A stretch of DNA of 64,000 bases from Ricinus communis (Eukaryota > Streptophyta > Magnoliopsida > Malpighiales > Euphorbiaceae), in assembly GCF_019578655.1 (NCBI RefSeq), contig NC_063259.1:14722489-14786488 (forward strand). Direction: 5' to 3'. The translations under genes were made by a program, and so were the position numbers. How positions within the stretch are numbered: position 1 is the stretch's first letter; every line of letters begins with the position of its first letter. The notes under the pieces are model-generated. The model saw only the letters and a program-made list of their open reading frames with translations, did not search any database and was not told the DNA's origin. Shown here piece after piece: positions 58,441-64,000 of the stretch.

Positions 58441-61400
58441 ATCGATAAAATTTTTTATTGCTAATTTATCGCTAAAGTGAATTAAAAATATAATTTTTTT
58501 TAAATTTAGCGACAAATACATTTTTATTATTAAGATGAAAGAAAAAGTGTTAGGAAGGCAAAAATATTATTATGTTGTTGCTAATTAGTGGCAGGCAATA
58601 ATAATATAAATAGTCATTAAATTTTGTATTTAGTTTTATTTTGCTTATAAAATTTTAAATTATTTCAATTTAATTTTATAATTGTAATTTAGTCATTTTG
58701 CCAAGGACAAATTGGCATGTCATATTTTTCTTTCTTAACCACTTTTTTTATTAGTTGTTTTTGCTATGTGTCATTCTTTTATTTTGTGAAGTGAATAAAT
58801 TGAAATAAAATTAAGTTGGATAACTGAAATGAAACAAATTAAAATTTTATGATTAAAATAAAACTAAATGTAAAATTCAGTGACTATTTTATATAATATT
58901 ATCCTTTAGTGGCAAATGCAGTCAATTACTAAATTTTATCGGTAAATCGCAGCTCTTTTATATGTAGTCAATTTTTATTTCTTTGTATTTTAATCAATAA
59001 AGCCTATTAGAAACAAACATATATGTTGAGAAAAGAAATGGACATAATTTCAAAATACTATTACATTTAGATGAGAAAAGAGAGACATAAATTCAAAAAC
59101 TCTAAAGAATAAATCAGTAAAGCAAATTCCTTTACATAATTAATTTATTTTATCTTTACATAGTTAATTTATTTTATTTTAAACTTTTAATGTAGTATAG
59201 ACCCATATTTTGAAATATACATATAATTGTTACTATATAGAGACGGATTTTCTAAAGATGGGATCTAAAAAATTATAATTTATTATAATATGAAATTTAT
59301 TTTTATTTATCAGCGATCCAAATTGAGACCATATAATTTTTATGGCTGTTTAAAATATTATTTTTATATAGAATATGACTAAAAATAGAATATTTCTAGG
59401 TCTAAACATGAACATCAAAGGCCAAACTTAGTGCATACAAGTTATAATTAAAAAGAATAGTATTAATCTAGATTGATGAAGGATTGAAGAACACAGGATT
59501 CATGAAACAGAGATGATGAGTGTGAAGAGAAGGTTTCCAATATGATGTTTTCAGAAAAGCCAAGAAAGATCCAAGCTTGAATAATATATGTGAAGCCAAA
59601 ATAACTCATGCAAGCAAGGTTGACCTTTATAAAAACAACAATGATGTCTGAAGTTTTAAGAATAAATTGTACTATTTATATATTTTATGAAGTCAATCCA
59701 TATATGGTTGAAAATCTATACTTGTCTAGTCTTAAAAAACAAAAGTACAAATTAATATTTGGAGCTTGTGAAATGGAGTTATAGATTTTTAAATATATCA
59801 TATTCAAATCTGCAGACCGTGATATAATATAAGCGGTGAATCAAAATAATGGTGTAAATTTCAAAAGTAGAATTTAAATATAAAATCTCCAACTTTGTAA
59901 TTTCAGAAATTTAATTTTTTATGCTAAAAAATCTCGCATCAGTCTGAGATGTATAGGAATCGCAACCATAGAAATACCAAAACATATTCAAATTATATCC
60001 TTATAAATAGAGCAATAAAATATTTTAATTTTCTAAAGCACGAACATGTATGAAGTTAAAAGTTTCGCAAAATTTCGAATTTTCATAACATTCTTAAAGT
60101 TCCCAAAGATTAAAGAAAGAAAAGAAAAATAGTTCATTATTTAGGGTGAGTTTGCATTGAAGTTAGGAAAATGCTTTTCCAATATCAATTTTTATTCTGA
60201 ATGATTTTTTAAATTTTAAAAATTACTTTTATAAAAAGCAGGTTTGAGAAAAATAATTTATAAAGTATTAAAAAGTTATATGTATATTAAATTAAAAAAA
60301 TTTCAAACCTGTATTTTAAACATCCAAACTGCAATCTCAAACACATTCTTAATATTATTTATCTCAAGAAGGCGAGTTTCAAAGTGAAGAAACCGTTGCC
60401 GCAATCCAATTTGCCCAATGTAAAATTCAACCAAAAAGTTCCAGTAGCTTACACTTCCAACTACATCATCAATTACATAATGTTGCAATGTCTAACATGA
60501 CCATATAGTTAAAAAGGGTATATAAATTAATTAATTTAATATTTTAATTTTTAGTTTAATTATTTTTTAATATATAAATATTTTTAATTTTTAATTTAAT
60601 TTAAAATACATTTAGATCTTATTTTTTATTAATATTTAAATATTTTTTACAATACACATGAACATAAATAAAGATAAATATATAAAAGAATGTTAAAAAT
60701 AAATTTAAATATTTACTAAACTACTTTGAAAACTAACTAAATAACTAAAGTTTAGAGACATATAATAAAAATATATGTGTAACAAAGAATATAGTTATCG
60801 GTCCACTACATGACCGTGTAAACTATAATATGTCTATATGTATTGCATTAATATTAAACAATAAAAGAAATCTTTTGAAAGGAATAAAGATTAGACTTAT
60901 GTGCGAATATAAATACCCGTTGCGGTATCAAAAAATAAGGTTCTTAAGCTCTTTGTATATTATTGAAATATTTCCAAATTTTTCTATAAAGAAAAAGAAA
61001 TATTTCTAAATATCTTTAAGTGACTATAAACATTCTAATTTAATACGTGAGATATAGAATCTTATTTTTTGAATTAATATTATTTTCATCAGACTTTTCT
61101 TAATTATTATTTTCAGTTATTAAAAGAATCTAATGTTGAAAGCGGTTCTTTGCTCGTTGACAAACTGCGTCGTAACTCTTTTATACTTCTTTACATGCTC
61201 AAAATTACAAGTGCTTCAATTTTAAATTTTTTAAAATAGAAAAATAAAAAAACGGTTGATATTAGAAAGTGTTCGTTATGTTTTATCTTATTAAAATTAA
61301 ATAAAATCATTGATGTATAATCTTTCAAATTAATTATGTGTGGATCTAACGGTGAATTAAATCTATTTACTACTAGCTATAAAAACATCTCGTGTGAATT

Positions 61401-63290
61401 TTAGAAGTCATAATTAAGTAAATTTATAGATGAATTTACTATAATTTTAAAAAAATTTAATTATTATTAACACTAAAAATATTTAATGCTAAAATATAAA
61501 AAATATATTTTTTTATATTTTAAATAATAATGTGTCAAATAATTAATATTCAAGTATAACAGATGTTAGTGAAAGAACTAGTATATATATGGATGTTTGA
61601 CACCCGAATTTATTTATTTATTTCTTTGGTAAATTGCAACTTGGAGAGTGCAAGTTTGATTTCTTCCATAACGTTTAGTGCAAATTTGAAAGAGTGAACC
61701 AATTTTCCTAGCTTCAACTTAAGGCTATAGGCAGAAGTGGTCAATATTCTATGATCACAGAATTTATAGGTCAAATATATGTTATTTTTTTATAGCAATA
61801 GAGGTCCACTTTTGATTGTATTTATTTGTCAAGGAAACGAGAACCTATTATAGTGATGTTATTGCATAGTAAGGAATGTGTAAGAGAAAAAGCAAAAGGA
61901 ATATAAGTACCAAGCATTGTAGACCTCCCAAGATGTCTAATTCTTACCATAAAGTTTCTCTTGCAACCTTTCAAGTGAAGATATGGTTCTTGTCCTCTCT
62001 TTTCCTCTAAAGAAATACCAATTTGCATGGATAGACATTGAGTACAAATTCTTGAATTATTATTATTATTATTTTTCTTTCTGTTTTTGACAACTTTTTC
62101 ATATTCTGAAATTTTGTGTTCTAAGTTCTTTTGTTACCCACCTTTAGTTTGTTAAGTTTTAGATTGATAATGAATGATTTGGGACTTAATACAACTCATT
62201 GGAGAGTCCCAAAGAACAGATATAGACTTGGAAGAAAGTTTGGTTAAGTGTATGTATTTATAGTGGGTCCATTATCTAAGTGGAATATGCATAATGTGAA
62301 AATAATGTTTATCATATTGCTAGAATGATGAATATATCAGTTGTGTGAAACATCTTTCTTTACAGAAAGTAGAATAAATTATTAAAGTCACACCTCATCT
62401 AGTGAAATATAATTTTCAGTCTGAACAAATTTTGATTTTTTTTTTTTTAAATCAAATAGGTTTAATCATGAAATGGTCTTGATCACGAATTAACCTGAAC
62501 TTATTCCGCAAAAAATTGAACCACTAACGAAATAACTTTATATTTTTAAATTCTATCCTACATTGGATGACAAATTATGGTTCTGATTCCATCTGCCAAG
62601 ATCTAAACTAGAATCACACAAAAGATAGCCAATCCAATTCCAATTTAGAACCACCTTTTGATACATATTATTGTTTTGATTTTTTCCTGAAAGAATTAAA
62701 ATTAATTATAAGTCGAACCGACGTGATCCCAAAAACTACCGGAATTATTTAGTTTAAGCTAGTTCTGAACCGACTCAAAACCATGGTCAAGTCTTAAGAA
62801 TCTTTTTTTTTTTTAATTTTTCTTTTCTTTCTGCCAAAGGCAGAGAACTCATTGATAGATTGCAATTACATCCTCACAAGAACATTAAGCCATTTAAATT
62901 GTGCTTGTACAATTGAGCATATATGCAAGGAGAAATGAGCAATATGTGCAAGTTTTTTATATATATAAATACAAAAAACAAAAAGTTAACACAAAGTGGA
63001 AACTGCTATTCCATATGGTACTTTTCTGTTATATGGAATAAGAATGCGACCCACTTGAAAAATCTTATTCATCTCCAACAACAAAAGAGGAAACATAAAA
63101 TTCTATTCTATATGGTCTTTTTTTATTTTTTCTGTTCTTGGATCGGTCTAATCTAGGTATTATATAGTAATAGCATATACTTGTTCATTTTTATTTTTCC
63201 CCACTAAAAGAAGCTAATGAATATTAAAATTCTTTTGACCCTACTTACAGTTTCGGTCTCAATTTACATTTTCTATACCTCAACCTAGAA
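58441..63290. other. AT-rich spacer
   Basis: No gene is supported. TTTAGCGACAAATAC and GGTAAATCGC near 58500 and 58940 recall internal repeats of CACTA-type or similar elements. 61822-62028 (minus) is a 68-codon frame with a donor-like GTAAGAATTAG inside it and no recognised identity. 62440-62790 has AACCGAC and GAACCGACTC phrases like a degraded hAT-like element. Confidence 0.5.
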
Positions 63291-63308
63291 TGTGTTGAGA
63301 TTTTGAGT

Positions 63309-63518
63309 TGTTAGGGTTGTTAGAATATGATAAGTATTTATCTTTTAAATTTAGGATATGATAAGTATTTATCTTTTAAATATAGAGTCTAGCTATTAAG
63401 AGTTTGTTATTTAGTTTCTATCAAAGTCTTACATATAAGTATAAATATAAGGCTGATGTATCTCTTTTTGATATCAGAATACAATAATGAAAACCTAATT
63501 CTTAGGTTATTTCTTTCA
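63309..63518 (+). repeat. 5' LTR of a Ty1-copia element
   Basis: It ends TTTCTTTCA immediately before the primer site and probably starts at TGTTAGGG (63309). TG dinucleotides at 63293 or 63318 are alternatives. It contains a tandem pair of ATATGATAAGTATTTATC (about 63325 and 63355) and a TATA-like TATAAATATAAGG near 63441. Its partner LTR lies outside the window. Confidence 0.8.
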
Positions 63519-63521
63519 AGT

Positions 63522-63534
63522 TGGTATCAGAGCC
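63522..63534 (+). other. Primer-binding site, initiator-Met tRNA
   Basis: TGGTATCAGAGCC lies three bases after the LTR end, the standard plant copia primer site. Confidence 0.95.
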
Positions 63535-63573
63535 TACCAAAAAAAAAAAATGCTTTGAAACACTTAAAACAAC

Positions 63574-64000
63574 ATGAGTGGTAGAGATGGTGAACCATCT
63601 GGATCGAAACCTATTATCATTCAATCTGAAGGAGCATTCAATGCAGGAATTACGCTTACAGAATCAAATTATGATGTATGGTCTCAACTAATGGAAATGC
63701 ATATTGCTGAAAGAGAAAAGCTTTCCTATATTCGGGAAAAAACAAAACCACCTGCTGAATCAGAGGATGGGTATGAAAAGTGGTATGCTGAAAACCAAAA
63801 GGTGAAAAGATGGCTGCTAATGTCTATGAGTCCAGAGATTATGAAACGATATTTACGCTTATCCATTGCCCATGAAATCTGGACTGCTTTATCAAAAGCT
63901 TTCTATGATGGCAGTGATGAGTTGCAGCTCTTCTCCTTAAACCAGAAAGCATTTGCAGCCAAACAGAATAGAAGATCTCTCTCTGAATATTATGGAGAAC
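63574..64000 (+). CDS. Ty1-copia gag (capsid) N-terminal part, runs off the window
   Basis: The ATG at 63574 opens a frame of 142 codons still open at the window end. Recognisable copia gag features are LTESNYDVWSQLMEMHI near residues 28-44, then a W-x(n)-W pattern (YEKWYAENQKVKRWLL), and EIWTALSKAFYDGSDELQLF, matching the UBN2/retrotransposon gag family. Gag forms the virus-like particle in the cytoplasm. No break is seen in this part, and it sits correctly after an LTR and primer site, so the element may be fairly young. Protease, integrase and RT would lie beyond 64000. Confidence 0.9.
   Translation, partial: MSGRDGEPSGSKPIIIQSEGAFNAGITLTESNYDVWSQLMEMHIAEREKLSYIREKTKPPAESEDGYEKWYAENQKVKRWLLMSMSPEIMKRYLRLSIAHEIWTALSKAFYDGSDELQLFSLNQKAFAAKQNRRSLSEYYGE

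Overview
This is AT-rich nuclear DNA from a flowering plant. The evidence is spliced genes with GT-AG introns, plant-type LTR retrotransposons primed by initiator-Met tRNA, hAT transposons and an integrated plant pararetrovirus. The gene and repeat content suggests a eudicot, possibly in or near Euphorbiaceae; that placement is inference. Only two host genes are clearly intact: a VMA21-like V-ATPase assembly factor (minus strand, left end) and allantoate deiminase (plus strand, 42.3-46.8 kb). Most of the rest is transposon, virus relic and low-complexity AT-rich spacer.

Layout: 0.2-2.8 kb, VMA21-like gene with its 5' leader. 3.35-6.05 kb, a probable non-autonomous hAT-like element carrying a GC-rich minisatellite leader exon and an exon-like fragment. 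7.8-8.2 kb, a second copy of the VMA21 leader/promoter without the gene. 8.5-8.85 kb, a 122-bp tandem repeat. 10.2-13.3 kb, a decayed hAT transposase. 13.75-20.4 kb, nested elements ending with a solo LTR that has perfect target-site duplications. 22.1-29.2 kb, an endogenous caulimovirid of florendovirus-like organisation with a broken polyprotein, an intact second ORF, a putative promoter region and a scrambled inverted patch. 31.09-37.94 kb, a complete LTR element with 2.7-kb LTRs, an initiator-Met primer site, only 1.3 kb of apparently non-coding interior and perfect 5-bp duplications. 42.3-46.8 kb, allantoate deiminase in 12 exons. 47.1-47.9 kb, a Ty1-copia 3' relic. 49.9-50.0 kb, an orphan cysteine-rich terminal exon. 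54.97-57.88 kb, a second solo LTR of the same family, followed by a 0.5-kb purine-rich tract. 63.3-64.0 kb, the 5' end of a copia element whose gag runs off the window.

The host genes are unrelated in function. VMA21-type proteins act in the ER to assemble the V-ATPase membrane sector. Allantoate deiminase acts in the ER in purine (ureide) nitrogen recycling. The strongest structural observations are the non-autonomous long-LTR family (three insertions, each with its own 5-bp duplication) and the pararetrovirus locus, where frame-breaking lesions are confined to the upstream 4 kb while the reverse transcriptase/RNase H frame and ORF2 remain open.
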